Positions 17,228 to 26,896 are shown, counted from the first letter of the stretch. The stretch is DNA of 64,000 bases from Tannerellaceae bacterium (GCA_031271045.1 JAISWO010000004.1:1-64000); one strand, 5' to 3'. Numbers and translations: made by a program. Notes: a model not told the origin generated them from the sequence alone.

Positions 17228-17476
17228 TACATAATGATTAATGGAATGTTAACCCACATTGCAGCGGATCGGCGAGGATTTTATAAAGTAAGTTAAATGG
17301 CACATGGATTTAGTGGATTAATAAGAAATTCAAGGATCATCTCCTGAACTCAGGTGATATCGTTTACCTCAGTGGCGACTGTGTCTTAGGCTTTTGCTTT
17401 TGCATTCGCTTTTGAACGGATTTTCATCGTTTTCCGCTGTAAAGATAGCAAACCACAGTTTAATTTGAAAGGGATG
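17228..17476. other. Intergenic gap with a small inverted repeat, no gene seen
   Basis: About 250 bp between the PHP-GT gene and the tRNA hold no supported gene. The only structure noticed is ATCTCCTGA / TCAGGTGAT (17339-17358), a 9-bp stem with one mismatch and a 2-nt loop, and a run with three copies of GCTTTTG-like sequence near 17393-17414. Confidence 0.5.
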
Positions 17477-17549
17477 AGCCGAAAGCCGGACTCGAACCGG
17501 CGACCTATTCATTACGAATGAATTGCTCTACCAACTGAGCTATTTCGGC
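17477..17549 (-). tRNA. tRNA-Thr (anticodon CGU)
   Basis: The 73-nt minus-strand sequence folds as a full cloverleaf. Acceptor GCCGAAA pairs with TTTCGGC, the D stem is GCTC/GAGC, the anticodon stem is ATTCA/TGAAT with loop TTCGTAA (anticodon CGT), and the T stem is GCCGG/CCGGC with loop TTCGAGT. The CCA end is not encoded. Its first 10 nt are shared with the end of the upstream protein gene, whose TAG stop lies in the acceptor/D junction. Confidence 0.97.
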
Positions 17550-18001
17550 AGGTCTGAAAGGAGGTCTTTGAGAAAGCGGTCCAATTCGGCATCCAGATCT
17601 TTCAGCAAAGGATCATCCAATCGTAAAGTATCGTCATCAATAAAAAGAAGTTCTTCTATTACCGTAAAATTATCGTCTACCAAACTTACTGAGAAAGGAC
17701 GAAGGAAAGACGCATGATCAAACTGCTGCATTGCCGTAAGGGATGTGAGCGCTGCTTTGATGACCGGGATTACTTTTTTGTGGAAAACTGATCCTGCGCT
17801 GTTCACCCAATCAAAGATAACAATCTTGTCCAACAACCGATTTTCGTCTTCGCCTAAGATCTGAAGCTCGCCGCTTTCCGCATCTACTTGCACGTACAGG
17901 TCGCTAACCAGATTGTTCGATTCGTCCGATGTCAACTCTTTGATCACCGAGGCAAACGTGTTTTCTATGACCGATTGAACCTTTGCGTTATTAGCGCCCA
18001 T
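17540..18001 (-). CDS. Conserved small acidic protein of unknown function
   Basis: A 153-residue soluble protein rich in Asp, Glu and Leu, with no signal peptide or membrane segment. It starts MGANNAKVQSVIEN and ends in an acidic-leucine helix (DPLLKDLDAELDRFLKDLL). No family is recognised. The ATG at 18001 is preceded by GAGAGGAAAACATAAC and a TACTTTTG promoter element; the in-frame start at 18061 lies upstream of that element and is unlikely. The last codons read through the first 10 nt of the tRNA-Thr gene, with TAG inside the tRNA sequence. Confidence 0.7.
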   Translation of the reverse strand: MGANNAKVQSVIENTFASVIKELTSDESNNLVSDLYVQVDAESGELQILGEDENRLLDKIVIFDWVNSAGSVFHKKVIPVIKAALTSLTAMQQFDHASFLRPFSVSLVDDNFTVIEELLFIDDDTLRLDDPLLKDLDAELDRFLKDLLSDLPK

Positions 18002-18034
18002 GTTATGTTTTCCTCTCTTTTTTGAAAGACCCTG

Positions 18035-18042
18035 CAAAAGTA
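18035..18042 (-). promoter_or_regulatory. Bacteroidetes -7 element for the small acidic protein and tRNA-Thr
   Basis: TACTTTTG on the minus strand matches TAnnTTTG and stands 34 bp before the ATG at 18001. The protein gene and the overlapping tRNA would share this transcript. Confidence 0.5.
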
Positions 18043-18066
18043 TAAATAATTTATTAAACAACGCTA

Positions 18067-19101
18067 TTATTCTGTTCCAAATTGCAAATTTAGTTTTCCG
18101 TCATTGGCTATGCGTTGTTTCAGTGCCTCGATATACAGTTGCTGCTCACGGGTGCGGGCGTCATCGCCTTTGTTCTTCTCGAACAAATCGAAGGCGAGTT
18201 CTGCCCATTCGAGGGCTTTGTGCATCTGTCCGGTTATCTCGCAGGCGAGGGCCAGGTTGGAGGCTGATCGCGCTTTGTCGCTCCACCGGGTAGCTTTGTC
18301 GTGGATGTATTGCCAGCGTTCGGCGGCTTTTTCCCATTTTCCGGAGGCGGCATAGGCGGTCGCTTCTTTCCAGCGTGCGCCATTGTTGGTAAAGAACCAG
18401 CGTACTTCATTCGTCCAGTGAGGGACGAAGAGGGGGGAGATTTTTGAACCGACAAAATTTCCGGCGATCCGCAAGGCGTCGTCGGGTGCAGGGAGGCTGA
18501 GCGAGAGATCCTCCAGGCTATAGCTAAAGACGTCTTCTATCCAAAGGCTGTCGGATACGAAGGCCGTAAGGAGCGGATTCTTGCGGCCGGGCAGGTAGCT
18601 GCGAACCATTCCTTTGACGTCAATCCGGATTGATCCTGCCAGATAGCCTTCAGGAAAGGCACGTATCTCTTTTTTCATATCAAACAGCAGGCGGTCAAAC
18701 GAGATGACTGCATCGGCGCCTGTTTCTGCACAAAGCGCCCCGACATCTTCCGAACTGAGCTGTACATCCGCATAAGAGGCGTCATCCCGACGTGTGGCTT
18801 CCTGAAAGAGGAGTACATCATCGAAGAACTCGGACTCTACAATGGCAGCGCCCAAGGCGCGGCAGGCGTCAAACAATGCGCTGTCGGCATTGGCCCGGCA
18901 GGTATCCTGCACGGCTCCCATGAGATTAAATTCATAGCCGCTATCCGGCGACTGTGGCAGGGCGTTGTTTACGATCAATACCTTGCGAACGTTTGGGGGA
19001 TAGGTTACCTCCGACGGGTTACAGGCGCTTATCTCTATGTAGCGCACAGCGCTGCAAGCAGTAAGCAGTCCTATAACCGGTAGATAAAGCAGTCCTTTCA
19101 T
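18067..19101 (-). CDS. DUF6340-type lipoprotein with C-terminal TPR-like region
   Basis: The 344-residue product has a lipoprotein signal (MKGLLYLPVIGLLTAC, lipidation Cys at 16). The central part, with VRKVLIVNNALP and GADAVISFDRLLFD, resembles the DUF6340 family of Bacteroidales as recalled. The C-terminal third (KWEKAAERWQYIHDK, ARSASNLALACEITGQMHKALEWAE) has the pattern of TPR helices. It is probably an envelope protein of unknown role. It follows valS by 12 bp and is likely co-transcribed with it. Confidence 0.78.
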   Translation of the reverse strand: MKGLLYLPVIGLLTACSAVRYIEISACNPSEVTYPPNVRKVLIVNNALPQSPDSGYEFNLMGAVQDTCRANADSALFDACRALGAAIVESEFFDDVLLFQEATRRDDASYADVQLSSEDVGALCAETGADAVISFDRLLFDMKKEIRAFPEGYLAGSIRIDVKGMVRSYLPGRKNPLLTAFVSDSLWIEDVFSYSLEDLSLSLPAPDDALRIAGNFVGSKISPLFVPHWTNEVRWFFTNNGARWKEATAYAASGKWEKAAERWQYIHDKATRWSDKARSASNLALACEITGQMHKALEWAELAFDLFEKNKGDDARTREQQLYIEALKQRIANDGKLNLQFGTE

Positions 19102-19113
19102 CGGAAGATGTTT

Positions 19114-21738
19114 TTAATTATTTTCCAGGGAGGCGATGGCTTCTTCCAGGCTCTTTATCTTGCTTTCCGCATCGGCTTGTTTCTTGCGTTCTGCGTCAAT
19201 AACGGCGGCGGGTGCCTTGCCTGTGAAGTTGGCATTGCCGAGCTTTTTCATAACGATGTCGAGGAAGCCTTGCTGATAGGAGAGTTCTTCCTGTAGCTTG
19301 GCTAATTCTTCTGCGACATCAATGCGGAGGATCGGGATGGTGTATTCTGTCGTGCCGACCAGGAAGGAGATCCGGGAAGCGGCTTCTTCGATGGGGGGAT
19401 TGAGGGCGACTGTTCCGATCTTTTCGATCACCGGGTTAAACGTTCCGTCGTGCTCGTCAGCGACGAGCAGGTTCAGTTGTTCCCTGGCGGGGATGTTCTT
19501 CTGAAGGCGGATGGTGCGTATGCCGCCGATGATTTCCTTTACGGTTTCGAAGGCCTTCAAATCGGTTTCTTCTACCGGCGCAGCCTGCGGCATTGGGGCG
19601 ATCATGATGCTTTCGCCTTCCTTGCGGGGCTCCAGCGCCTGCCAGAGTTCTTCGGTAATGAAGGGCATAAAGGGATGGAGCAGGCGAAGCAGTGCGTCGA
19701 AGAATCCGAGCGTCGCCCGGTAGGTGGCCCGGTCGATGGGCTGTTCGTATCCGGGCTTGATGATTTCGAGATACCAGGCGGAGAACTCGTCCCAGAAGAG
19801 TTTATAGGCCGACATGATGGCTTCGTTCAGGCGGTATTTGCCGTACAGGTCGTCCATCTCGGCAACGGTCTTGTTCAGCCGGGCGCCGAACCAGCGGACG
19901 GCTAAGGCCGAGGCCTCGGGCTGGGCGATCCGGTCGTCTACGTTCCATCCTTTCACCAGACGGAAGGCGTTCCATATCTTATTATTGAAGTTTCGTCCTT
20001 GTTCGCACAAGCTTTCGTCGAAGGGAAGGTCGTTGCCGGCGGGCGAGGTCAGCAGCATACCCATGCGTACGCCGTCGGCGCCATAGCGGTTCATCAGCTC
20101 AATGGGGTCGGGAGAGTTACCCAGGGATTTCGACATCTTCCGCCCCAGCTTATCGCGTACGATCCCGGTGAAGTAGACGTTGTGGAAGCAGGCTTCCCGG
20201 CGGTATTCATAGCCTGATATAATCATGCGGGCTACCCAGAAAAAGATGATTTCCGGCGCCGTCACCAGGTCGTTTGTCGGGTAATAATAGCGGATGTCTG
20301 CATTGTCGGGCCGGTTGATGCCGTCGAAGACGGAGATAGGCCACAGCCAGGAGGAGAACCAGGTGTCGAGGCAATCTTCATCCTGTCGCAGATCCTGCAT
20401 TTGCAAGGCGGCGTTCCCGGTCTTTTCGCGGGCCAGTTGCAAGGCTTCGGCGGCGGTTTGGGCCACCACGTAGCCGCCTTCCGGCAGGTAGTAGGCCGGG
20501 ATGCGGTGTCCCCACCACAGTTGTCGGCTGATGTTCCAGTCTTTTACGTTTTCCATCCAATGACGGTACATGTTTTTGAATTTTGCCGGATAGAAGCGGA
20601 TTGTGTCGTCTTCGACAGCTTCGAGGGCGGGGCGGGCCAGGCGGTCCATCTTCAGGAACCATTGCATGGAGAGCTTCGGTTCGATGGGGACGTTTGTCCG
20701 TTCCGAATAACCTACGCTGTTGGTATAGGCTTCGGTTTTTTCGACAGATCCGAGCGTTTCGAGGTCTTTCTCTATCTGTTTGCGCACGGCGAAGCGGTCC
20801 ATTCCTTCGTATTGGAGGCCGTGGGCGTTGAGGGTTCCGTTGTCGTTGAAGACGTCGATGATTTCCAGGTTGTATTTCTCGCCCAGCATATAGTCATTTT
20901 GATCATGGGCCGGGGTTACTTTGAGGAATCCGGTACCGAAGTCCGCGTCTACGTATTCGTCTTCGATGATGGGCACGACCCTGTTGACGATGGGGACGAT
21001 GACTTTGCGGCCTTTCGCGTGGGCGGTTTTCGGGTCGTTGGGGTTGATACATACGGCTACGTCTCCGAAGATGGTTTCGGGACGGGTGGTGGCGACGACG
21101 ATGTAATCCTTTTCTGTTCCACCGTCTATTCTATACTTTATGTAATACAGCTTGCCGTGTTCTTCGCGGTGTATGACTTCTTCGTCGGAGATGGCGGTTT
21201 GGGCGGAAGGATCCCAGTTTACCATGCGGACGCCGCGGTAGATGAGTCCTTTGTTGTAGAGGTCGGTGAATACTTTTATGACGCTTTCGGAGCGCTGCTC
21301 GTCCATGGTGAAGCAGGTACGGTCCCAATCGCAGGAAGCGCCCAGTTTCTTGAGCTGTTCGAGGATGATGCCGCCGTGCTTGTGGGTCCATTCCCAGGCA
21401 TGGCGGATGAAGTCGTCGCGCGAGAGGTCTTTCTTGCCGATACCTTCGGCGGCGAGTTTGGCCACGACTTTGGCTTCGGTTGCGATGGAGGCATGGTCGG
21501 TGCCGGGCACCCAGCAGGCATTTTTCCCCTGCATACGGGCGCGGCGCACCAGGATGTCCTGAATCGTATTGTTGAGCATGTGCCCCATGTGCAGGACGCC
21601 GGTGACGTTTGGAGGCGGTATGACGATGGTGTACGGTTCGCGTTCGTCGGGCACGGAGCGGAAGAATCCTTTATCTAACCAGTAGCGGTACCATTTGTCC
21701 TCGACTTCGGAGGGATTATACTTGCTTGCTATTTCCAT
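19114..21738 (-). CDS. valS: Valyl-tRNA synthetase
   Basis: An 874-residue class I aminoacyl-tRNA synthetase, close to the usual bacterial ValRS length. The HIGH motif appears as HMGHMLN near residue 50 and KMSKS as [10 protein letters not shown] near 538. The editing domain motif [15 protein letters not shown] lies near 215, and the C-terminal coiled coil ([17 protein letters not shown] to the end) is typical of ValRS. It joins valine to tRNA(Val) in the cytoplasm. It starts 28 bp after pdxT. Confidence 0.98.
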   Translation of the reverse strand: MEIASKYNPSEVEDKWYRYWLDKGFFRSVPDEREPYTIVIPPPNVTGVLHMGHMLNNTIQDILVRRARMQGKNACWVPGTDHASIATEAKVVAKLAAEGIGKKDLSRDDFIRHAWEWTHKHGGIILEQLKKLGASCDWDRTCFTMDEQRSESVIKVFTDLYNKGLIYRGVRMVNWDPSAQTAISDEEVIHREEHGKLYYIKYRIDGGTEKDYIVVATTRPETIFGDVAVCINPNDPKTAHAKGRKVIVPIVNRVVPIIEDEYVDADFGTGFLKVTPAHDQNDYMLGEKYNLEIIDVFNDNGTLNAHGLQYEGMDRFAVRKQIEKDLETLGSVEKTEAYTNSVGYSERTNVPIEPKLSMQWFLKMDRLARPALEAVEDDTIRFYPAKFKNMYRHWMENVKDWNISRQLWWGHRIPAYYLPEGGYVVAQTAAEALQLAREKTGNAALQMQDLRQDEDCLDTWFSSWLWPISVFDGINRPDNADIRYYYPTNDLVTAPEIIFFWVARMIISGYEYRREACFHNVYFTGIVRDKLGRKMSKSLGNSPDPIELMNRYGADGVRMGMLLTSPAGNDLPFDESLCEQGRNFNNKIWNAFRLVKGWNVDDRIAQPEASALAVRWFGARLNKTVAEMDDLYGKYRLNEAIMSAYKLFWDEFSAWYLEIIKPGYEQPIDRATYRATLGFFDALLRLLHPFMPFITEELWQALEPRKEGESIMIAPMPQAAPVEETDLKAFETVKEIIGGIRTIRLQKNIPAREQLNLLVADEHDGTFNPVIEKIGTVALNPPIEEAASRISFLVGTTEYTIPILRIDVAEELAKLQEELSYQQGFLDIVMKKLGNANFTGKAPAAVIDAERKKQADAESKIKSLEEAIASLENN

Positions 21739-21766
21739 TGCTATTTGTTTCGTTGTTAATCGTATC

Positions 21767-22345
21767 TTACTTGATGAGTTGCAAAAAATATTCGTGCACG
21801 CGGGCGTCGTCCGTCAGTTCGGGATGGAAGGCGGCGGCCAGGAGGTTGCCTTGGCGGGCGAAGAGGATTTTGTCTTCGTACCGGAGCAGGACGTCGACGT
21901 CGGGGCCGGCCCGGTCGATATAAGGGGCGCGGATGAAGACGGTATGGTAGGGTTTGTCGCCCAGGACGGGGATGGGCATATCGGCTTCGAAGCTGTTGGC
22001 CTGGCGTCCGAAGGCATTGCGTTCGACGCCGGTATCCATCAGGCCGAGGCTGTATTGGTTGCTGCGGTTGATGTGTTTGGAGAGGAGTATGAGTCCGGTG
22101 CAGGTGCCGAAGATGGGCATTCCCCGGCGTCCGGCCCGGGCGATGGGTTCGGCCAGTCCGTAGCGCAGGAGGAGTTTGCCGGTGGTGGTGCTTTCTCCCC
22201 CGGGCAGGATCAGGCCGTCGATACGGTCGAGGTCCGGGGGGTTGAGCACATCACAGGTCTCTGCTCCCAGGCGATGCAGGACGGCGCGGTGTTCGCGGAC
22301 GGCGCCTTGCAGGGCGAGGATGCCGATTCTGATCCTGCTTACCAT
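21767..22345 (-). CDS. pdxT: Pyridoxal 5'-phosphate synthase glutaminase subunit
   Basis: The 192-residue class I glutaminase releases ammonia from glutamine for PdxS. Visible motifs are [14 protein letters not shown] at the N-terminus, [13 protein letters not shown] near residue 47, the catalytic Cys in [10 protein letters not shown] near residue 82, and the His/Glu pair in [10 protein letters not shown] near residue 174. The frame is open far upstream, but the ATG at 22345 matches the family start exactly and overlaps the pdxS stop by 7 bp, which implies coupled translation. Confidence 0.96.
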   Translation of the reverse strand: MVSRIRIGILALQGAVREHRAVLHRLGAETCDVLNPPDLDRIDGLILPGGESTTTGKLLLRYGLAEPIARAGRRGMPIFGTCTGLILLSKHINRSNQYSLGLMDTGVERNAFGRQANSFEADMPIPVLGDKPYHTVFIRAPYIDRAGPDVDVLLRYEDKILFARQGNLLAAAFHPELTDDARVHEYFLQLIK

Positions 22346-23235
22346 CCGCGGCCGGCTATTTTGTCTTTTTCTTCCATTTGTGCGACGCTTTGTCCGCGCA
22401 TGGCTTCGCCGAGGCCTTTGGATACTTCGGCAATGAGGGAGGCGTCGGTATAGTGGGCGACGGCTTCGACGATGGCTTTGGCCCGGCGGGCGGGGTTGTC
22501 GGACTTGAATATGCCGGATCCTACGAATACGCCGTCGCATCCGAGTTCCATCATCAGGGCGGCATCGGCGGGCGTGGCTACGCCGCCTGCGGCGAAGTTG
22601 ACGACAGGCAGGCGTCCGAGTTCTTTGACCTGCAACAGCAGTTCGTAGGGTGCTCCCATTTCTTTGGCGATGGTCATCAGCTCCATCAGGGAGGCGCTTA
22701 CGACGCGCTGTATGTCTTTGTTGACTTGGCGTATATGCCGGACTGCTTCGACCACGTCGCCGGTGCCGGCTTCGCCTTTGGTGCGGATCATGGCTGCTCC
22801 TTCGCCGATACGCCGGAGCGCTTCGCCGAGATTGCGTGCGCCGCATACGAAGGGTACGGTAAATTCTGTCTTGAGGATGTGGTAGACGTCGTCGGCCGGT
22901 GTCAGGACTTCGCTTTCGTCGATGAAGTCGATGTCGAGGGCTTCCAGCACGCGGGCTTCGACGATGTGCCCGATGCGGGCTTTGGCCATTACGGGAATGG
23001 ATACGGCTTGTTGGATGCCGATGATCATTTCGGGGTCGGACATGCGTGCTACGCCGCCTTGGGCGCGTATGTCGGAGGGGACGCGTTCAAGCGCCATTAC
23101 GGCTACGGCGCCGGCTTCTTCGGCTATCCGGGCCTGTTCCGGATTGACTACATCCATGATGACGCCGCCTTTGAGCATTTCGGCGAGGCCTTTTTTTACG
23201 GCGAAGGTGCCGGTTTGTTTCTGTATTTCCGTCAT
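22339..23235 (-). CDS. pdxS: Pyridoxal 5'-phosphate synthase subunit
   Basis: The 298-residue beta/alpha barrel makes PLP from ribose 5-phosphate, glyceraldehyde 3-phosphate and ammonia. Conserved segments include [20 protein letters not shown] near residue 23, [20 protein letters not shown], the lysine in [10 protein letters not shown], and [20 protein letters not shown] near 210. It is the first gene of pdxS-pdxT, probably continuing into valS. It has a fully consensus promoter. Confidence 0.98.
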   Translation of the reverse strand: MTEIQKQTGTFAVKKGLAEMLKGGVIMDVVNPEQARIAEEAGAVAVMALERVPSDIRAQGGVARMSDPEMIIGIQQAVSIPVMAKARIGHIVEARVLEALDIDFIDESEVLTPADDVYHILKTEFTVPFVCGARNLGEALRRIGEGAAMIRTKGEAGTGDVVEAVRHIRQVNKDIQRVVSASLMELMTIAKEMGAPYELLLQVKELGRLPVVNFAAGGVATPADAALMMELGCDGVFVGSGIFKSDNPARRAKAIVEAVAHYTDASLIAEVSKGLGEAMRGQSVAQMEEKDKIAGRGW

Positions 23236-23283
23236 TGTTGTGATTGTTTGTTATTGTTTCATTGTTTTCCTATTATATATGCG

Positions 23284-23314
23284 CGCAAAAGTACGTAGAA
23301 TAATCAGATGTGCA
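23284..23314 (-). promoter_or_regulatory. Consensus promoter of pdxS
   Basis: On the minus strand TTTG (23311-23314), 19 nt and TACTTTTG (23284-23291) match the Bacteroidetes -33/-7 pattern exactly. The start site would be near 23278, about 43 nt before the ATG. Confidence 0.8.
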
Positions 23315-23384
23315 AATTTTTCGGCATCCTCCTCTGCCGCCGGTTCGAGGGAGCGCTGCTGTGCGATTGTATGGTTTTATGCTG

Positions 23385-23392
23385 TATATTTG
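23385..23392 (+). promoter_or_regulatory. Bacteroidetes -7 element for the Dabb-xth unit
   Basis: TATATTTG matches TAnnTTTG and lies 30 bp before the ATG at 23422. The -33 region has no clear TTTG. It is divergent from the pdxS promoter 70 bp away. Confidence 0.55.
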
Positions 23393-23421
23393 CAGCCATC
23401 ACCAATAAAAGAAAGCAAAAT

Positions 23422-23724
23422 ATGATCAGACACATTGTAATGTTCCAACTAAAGGAGTTTGCCTCTCCGGACGAAAAACTGGCAACGATGGAAGCTATTA
23501 AGGACGCTCTGGAGGCCTTGCCCGGCAAAATAGACGTGCTCCGCTCCATCCGGGTTGATTTCAATATCAATCCTTCGGAAGCATGGGATATGGTCCTTAC
23601 CGCCGGCCTGGATTCCCTCGAAGACGTGCGGCTCTATGCCGATCATCCCGCCCACACCGCTGTTGCAACGAATTTGATCGCTCCGGTAAAAATCAACCGG
23701 GCCTGCGTAGACTGCGAAGTATGA
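23422..23724 (+). CDS. Dabb (stress-responsive A/B barrel) family protein
   Basis: The 100-residue product begins MIRHIVMFQLKEFAS, the typical first strand of the dimeric alpha-beta barrel family, followed by a helix (DEKLATMEAIKDALEAL) and a strand with NPSEAWDMVLTAGLDSLEDV; it ends HPAHTAVATNLIAPV. Function of such proteins is mostly unknown. The ATG at 23422 matches the family start and follows the promoter element, whereas the open frame to 23308 includes the promoter. Its TGA overlaps the ATG of the exonuclease gene by 4 bp. Confidence 0.88.
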   Translation: MIRHIVMFQLKEFASPDEKLATMEAIKDALEALPGKIDVLRSIRVDFNINPSEAWDMVLTAGLDSLEDVRLYADHPAHTAVATNLIAPVKINRACVDCEV

Positions 23725-24491
23725 AGATGAAAATCATTACCTACAATGTGAATGGCCTGCGCTCGGCCATCGGCAAGGGGTTGCCGGAATGGATAGAACA
23801 GGAAAAGCCCGATGTGCTTTGTGTTCAGGAAACCAAACTTCAGCCGGATCAGTTCCCGGCCATGATCTTTGCCGAACTCGGATATAATTCCTATCTCTTC
23901 AGCGCACAAAAGAGAGGTTATAGCGGTGTTGCTATCCTGACCCGGACGAAGCCCGACCACGTGGAGATCGGTATGGGAATCGAAAAGTACGATCGCGAAG
24001 GCCGCTTCTTGCGGGCAGATTACGGCGACCTGTCCGTCGTCAGCGTCTATCATCCCTCCGGATCGAGCGGCGACGAACGCCAGGATTTCAAAATGGAATG
24101 GCTCGAAGACTTCCAACGCTACGTGGCGGAACTCCAGAAGTCTCGCCCGAACCTCATCCTGTGCGGCGACTATAATATCTGCCATGAGCCGGTTGATATT
24201 CACGACCCGGTACGGAACGCCAAAAGCAGCGGCTTCCTCCCCGAAGAACGGGAGTGGATGACGCGATTCCTCTCTGCCGGATTCGTCGACAGCTTCCGCT
24301 ACAAAAATCCCGGCACACAGCAGTACACCTGGTGGAGTTACCGCTCCAATGCCCGGGCCAACAACAAAGGCTGGCGCATCGACTATTGTATGGTCAGCGA
24401 ATCCATCCGTTCGCGCATCCTTGATGCCGGCATCCTCAATGACGCCGTCCATTCCGACCATTGTCCGGCAACGCTGGAGATACTCGTTTAA
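23721..24491 (+). CDS. xth: Exodeoxyribonuclease III (AP endonuclease)
   Basis: A 256-residue endonuclease/exonuclease/phosphatase fold enzyme of base excision repair. Conserved parts are KIITYNVNGLRSAIGKGL at the start, VLCVQETKLQ with the metal Glu near residue 37, SVYHPSGSSGDER (YxPxG), LCGDYNICHEPVDIHDP near residue 150, and the terminal HSDHCPATLEI. Unlike MutM or Nfo there is no extra domain. Start ATG at 23721 overlaps the Dabb stop (ATGA). Confidence 0.96.
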   Translation: MKMKIITYNVNGLRSAIGKGLPEWIEQEKPDVLCVQETKLQPDQFPAMIFAELGYNSYLFSAQKRGYSGVAILTRTKPDHVEIGMGIEKYDREGRFLRADYGDLSVVSVYHPSGSSGDERQDFKMEWLEDFQRYVAELQKSRPNLILCGDYNICHEPVDIHDPVRNAKSSGFLPEEREWMTRFLSAGFVDSFRYKNPGTQQYTWWSYRSNARANNKGWRIDYCMVSESIRSRILDAGILNDAVHSDHCPATLEILV

Positions 24492-24792
24492 AAAGTAAGG
24501 CTTTCGCAGGACCGTTCCTCCTGCACTTTCGACCGCTCCCCCTACCCCATTGACCGCTCTCCCTGCCTTTCACCACAAGGGAAGGTAGCATCCCACCGAA
24601 CTCTCCCCACCCTTGTGGAGGGAACCGGAGGAGAGGTCAATGGGGTCGGTGCGTCATGACGGAGCTTTCGCAGATCTGCAAAACCTTCCCAGTGACGCGC
24701 CGGAGCTTTCGCAGATCTGCAAGACCGTAGCCACATCATTTTGCAGGAATCGAAAAAAAATTAATCCTCAGGGCTATTTTTTCCCGGAATTA
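24492..24792. repeat. Intergenic repeat region: long imperfect hairpin and 22-bp direct repeats
   Basis: No gene is supported here. Bases 24544-24581 and 24610-24646 form a long imperfect inverted repeat; ACCCCATTGACC pairs with GGTCAATGGGGT and CCACAAGGG with CCCTTGTGG, with a 28-nt loop. Then the 22-bp sequence CGGAGCTTTCGCAGATCTGC plus AA occurs at 24660-24681 and 24701-24722 (41-bp period), each copy holding the palindrome GCAGATCTGC. A degenerate third copy (GCTTTCGCAGGACC) lies near 24500. The position just 3' of xth is like that of the other arrays in the window. Confidence 0.75.
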
Positions 24793-24826
24793 TTTGGCGA
24801 GTATCTAATATAATGTTATACATTTG
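24793..24826 (+). promoter_or_regulatory. Promoter of the DUF6261 gene
   Basis: TTTG (24793-24796), a 22-nt spacer and TACATTTG (24819-24826) fit the Bacteroidetes pattern, the spacer being slightly long. The start site would be near 24832, about 34 nt before the ATG at 24866. Confidence 0.65.
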
Positions 24827-24865
24827 CAGAAGCTATAATTTTCAATCACTTTAATACGCGAATTT

Positions 24866-26035
24866 ATGAACGAAGTTGACAAATCTACACAGTTTATTGC
24901 TCGCCTGCGCAACGGCGAACATTTTGAATTAATCGGAGAAATCGTCGCGCCGCTCGAAGTGCATAAAGCCGACCTGGGCGAGGCAATCCCGAAGTATATC
25001 GTATTCAACAACCTCTTCCACAAAGAAGACGGCATCTACAAACACAGCCTCAAGGCCGAAGAAACCGCCGAAATCGCCGAAATCGGAAGGAAACGCTTAG
25101 ACGCGCACCTGGCCATCAAATTGCGCGTCGAATCAGCTACCTACATTGACAATGCAGCCGAAAACACGGCAGCCCGCCACCTCACCTTCGTGCTTGATAA
25201 TTTCAAGAAAATTACCACCACTACGATGGTCGAAGCAAGTGCTTTGATCTTTAACATGATCCAGGACTTCCGCCTGCCGAAGTACGCCCCCCACATCACA
25301 ACCCTCGGACTGGGCGCCGCTGTCGACAAACTCGAAGGTTTCAACGAAGAATTTAGAACCCTCTATGCCGAACGCGAGCTGTACCTCAAAGAAGCCGAGA
25401 TGAAAGGCACCATGACACAGATACGCCGTCTGGTGGACAAAGCCCTGGCAGAATTTCTCCGGGTACTCGAAGCCGTCTACATCGTAGCCACTATCACCGG
25501 CGATACGACCAAAGCAGCCGCCCTGGACGCCATCATCACCCGGATCAACGCCAGTATCAAACAATACAGGGCGCTGTACCTCCGCCGCTCCAACAGCTCG
25601 TCCGCCTCATCCGGTAGCAAACCCGGCGGAGATGGCAATGACAGCGACGATCCCTCCGCAGGCGACGGCATACCCTCGCTGGCCGTAAGCTCGCAAGTGG
25701 TGCCTTTTGTCGAGAACGACGGCGGGCCGGCCATGCACGTCATTGTCGACAACGCCGCCCTCCTGGCTGCCCTCCTCCCCGTGCCCGAAGAAGCAGAACT
25801 GCTGCTCAAAAGCGAAGAAATGACAGACTTCGTCGCCTTCCCCATCGAAGACTTTACGACGAAAGAAATCAACGGACAGTCGCAGCCTACCGGCCTGGAA
25901 ACAGGCCCCCTCGGGAACCGCTGGTACGACAGCCCCTTCAGAAGCGCAGGCCCCTGTGAGGCCAGAATCGTGAAGGATGACCTCATCCTGGCCCGCCTCA
26001 CCGGAATGTCCTATCCGGAGACCTTCCCCCAATAA
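24866..26035 (+). CDS. DUF6261 family protein
   Basis: A 389-residue soluble protein. The N-terminal 250 residues are helical and match, by memory, the Bacteroidales DUF6261 family (FIARLRNGEHFELIGEIVAP, then KITTTTMVEASALIFNMIQD). A Ser/Gly/Asp-rich linker follows (near residues 247-275), then a C-terminal part with VDNAALLAALLPVPEEAELL. No catalytic motif or signal peptide is visible. It has its own promoter and is followed 6 bp later by a membrane-anchored protein. Function is unknown. Confidence 0.75.
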   Translation: MNEVDKSTQFIARLRNGEHFELIGEIVAPLEVHKADLGEAIPKYIVFNNLFHKEDGIYKHSLKAEETAEIAEIGRKRLDAHLAIKLRVESATYIDNAAENTAARHLTFVLDNFKKITTTTMVEASALIFNMIQDFRLPKYAPHITTLGLGAAVDKLEGFNEEFRTLYAERELYLKEAEMKGTMTQIRRLVDKALAEFLRVLEAVYIVATITGDTTKAAALDAIITRINASIKQYRALYLRRSNSSSASSGSKPGGDGNDSDDPSAGDGIPSLAVSSQVVPFVENDGGPAMHVIVDNAALLAALLPVPEEAELLLKSEEMTDFVAFPIEDFTTKEINGQSQPTGLETGPLGNRWYDSPFRSAGPCEARIVKDDLILARLTGMSYPETFPQ

Positions 26036-26041
26036 TCCTTG

Positions 26042-26896
26042 ATGAGAAGCTACCTGACGGAAATACTGATCACCGTCGCTTCCCTCACCGTCATGTCGCT
26101 GGTCATGGTGGCATACTTCAAAGCCGTGAAGGAAGAGAAGGCGTACAGTAGCCCGGATGCCCTCTACACAATCGTCCCCCCCAATGCCCGCACACTGCTG
26201 GCCATCAATCGTCCGTATCTTTTTAATGAAATGATCCTGAGCCATCAGGCCCTCCGTCCGGTATTCGTAGCCGCGATACCGGACATTTTCTTCTCCCTCC
26301 TGAACACAGAGAGGCAAACCTATCCGGTCCTCTTCTCCTTCCATCCCCAGGGAGTCGTCTGCTACGTACAGGGCGGCAGCCGTACGGCCGCCTGGATAAC
26401 CAACGAACTCCTCCCCGAACGCTTCCGTTACTATCCTCCCCAGAAACAAACCGCCGACGGAATCGACTTCTATTACTATCCCGACACGGAGAACCGCTAC
26501 TTCGGCTATTACGTCCACAATGGCATCTGGGTAGGCAGTTACAGCAGCAAACTGCTCGAACGGGCCGCCGTACAACAGTTGCAGGGCGAGATCCTGCTCC
26601 CGGAAGCAATGAACAACCTCCGCGAAACGTTCGACACCCAGGCGCCCCTGAATCTGATCTGCCCGGCCGGCGAATTAGGCATCGACGCCGTCCGGTGGCT
26701 GCCGGCCGACCTCTTCGTCAGCGAAGGCAGCATCTGCTGTCACACCCATTTGCCCTATGCCGCTGCCGGCAATGCCGCCGCCTTCGGCGACACCCTTTCG
26801 CGCCGGATAGAAGATAAATATCCCTCCCTCCGGATCCGTTTCCAGATCGACCACGAAGAAGAAACCGTCTATTACACCGGTTGCATCCCGAATTGA
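26042..26896 (+). CDS. Membrane-anchored hypothetical protein
   Basis: A 284-residue protein with one N-terminal membrane segment (LTEILITVASLTVMSLVMVA, about residues 5-24) followed by a soluble domain that should lie outside the cytoplasm. It includes YTIVPPNARTLLAINRP and DGIDFYYYPDTENRYFGYYV. No known family is recognised. ATG at 26042 is used; the preceding TTG is in frame but unlikely. It lies 6 bp after the DUF6261 gene, so the two are probably one unit. The 3' end overlaps the convergent MBL hydrolase gene by 25 bp. Confidence 0.7.
   Translation: MRSYLTEILITVASLTVMSLVMVAYFKAVKEEKAYSSPDALYTIVPPNARTLLAINRPYLFNEMILSHQALRPVFVAAIPDIFFSLLNTERQTYPVLFSFHPQGVVCYVQGGSRTAAWITNELLPERFRYYPPQKQTADGIDFYYYPDTENRYFGYYVHNGIWVGSYSSKLLERAAVQQLQGEILLPEAMNNLRETFDTQAPLNLICPAGELGIDAVRWLPADLFVSEGSICCHTHLPYAAAGNAAAFGDTLSRRIEDKYPSLRIRFQIDHEEETVYYTGCIPN

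Noticed and set aside
20401-21678. 425-codon open frame antisense to valS
   Set aside because: Shadow frame within a clear valyl-tRNA synthetase gene.
22346-22846. Upstream extension of the pdxT frame to 22846
   Set aside because: The Arg/Ser-rich extension is pdxS read in another frame; pdxT starts at 22345.
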